Positions 63,843 to 64,000 of a DNA stretch of 64,000 nt are shown in pieces. Location of the stretch: the NCBI GenBank assembly GCA_030144725.1, contig JASKMD010000026.1, positions 5,559,140 through 5,623,139 of the forward strand, read 5' to 3'. This DNA is from Haematococcus lacustris (taxonomy: Eukaryota > Chlorophyta > Chlorophyceae > Chlamydomonadales > Haematococcaceae). The position numbers were made by a program, and so were the translations under genes. Below the pieces are notes generated by a model, which worked only from the letters and a program-made list of their open reading frames with translations, made no database searches and was not told the DNA's origin. Within the stretch, counting starts at the first letter, position 1. Each line of letters opens with the position of its first letter.

Positions 63843-64000
63843 CTCCTGTGGTCACCCCCGCCATTGGCTGCACCCCCATGGCTCAAGAGATAACTTCCAA
63901 CTCATTTTAGCTCGGATGAGGCCGCCGATCGGCGCGATGAGCTGCTAATGGCCTGACTAGAGTGCAGCCAGCCCCAGCGGTTTGCCGGGTGGCTGGCCCC

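Overview
The window is nuclear DNA from a green alga, most likely a chlamydomonadalean (Chlamydomonas/Haematococcus type). The reasons are high GC, genes cut into many short exons by GT-AG and occasional GC-AG introns, plant/algal gene families (a calcium-dependent protein kinase with four EF-hands, a DUF6816-like plastid protein), a TGTAA polyadenylation motif, and abundant microsatellites and transposons. The species cannot be named from sequence alone.

Five host genes can be rebuilt exon by exon: a complete Prp6/PRPF6 splicing factor (+, 6567-19474, 22 exons, 967 codons); a DUF6816-like protein (-, 20598-28169); a CDPK (-, 31682-39850, 14 exons, 573 codons); an XRCC4-like NHEJ factor (+, 56636-60197); and casein kinase 2 regulatory subunit beta (-, 61820-63268, 5 exons, 281 codons).

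The rest is mostly mobile DNA, dominated by relics of Fanzor, the eukaryotic TnpB-like RNA-guided nuclease. I separate three groups. Family 1 has a first exon that is little more than a nuclear localisation signal, RuvC motifs GIDPG / VDEHRT / DCNAALNMQR, and a conserved ~250-bp noncoding right end with palindromic decamers, a candidate omega-RNA locus; it has a near complete but dead copy at 22.7-26.7 kb and deleted or truncated copies at 0.4-6.1, 34.6-36.5, 39.8-40.0, 40.9-43.1, 44.3-45.8 and 57.6-58.3 kb. Family 2 (RDTNGCLNLQR, proline-rich linker, its own conserved right end) lies at 19.9-20.6, 33.05-33.2, 43.7-44.2 and 60.5-61.2 kb. Family 3 (28.2-29.4 kb, fragment at 63.6-63.9 kb) is bounded by long inverted repeats and has lysine in place of the RuvC-II glutamate. 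Several copies sit inside introns of the DUF6816-like, CDPK and XRCC4 genes, antisense to the host gene.

Other mobile elements: a very young chromovirus-type Ty3/gypsy element (798-5771, identical 172-bp LTRs, 5-bp duplication) inserted into a Fanzor copy; an intact-looking pogo/Tigger-type transposon (14631-16891) inside a Prp6 intron; and a nested stack at 46.3-56.1 kb where a small DNA element was split by a non-coding LTR element, whose left LTR was then hit by a hAT-like non-autonomous element and by a second gypsy element that has lost reverse transcriptase and RNase H. The three pieces of the broken LTR add up to exactly the length of the intact LTR (416 bp).
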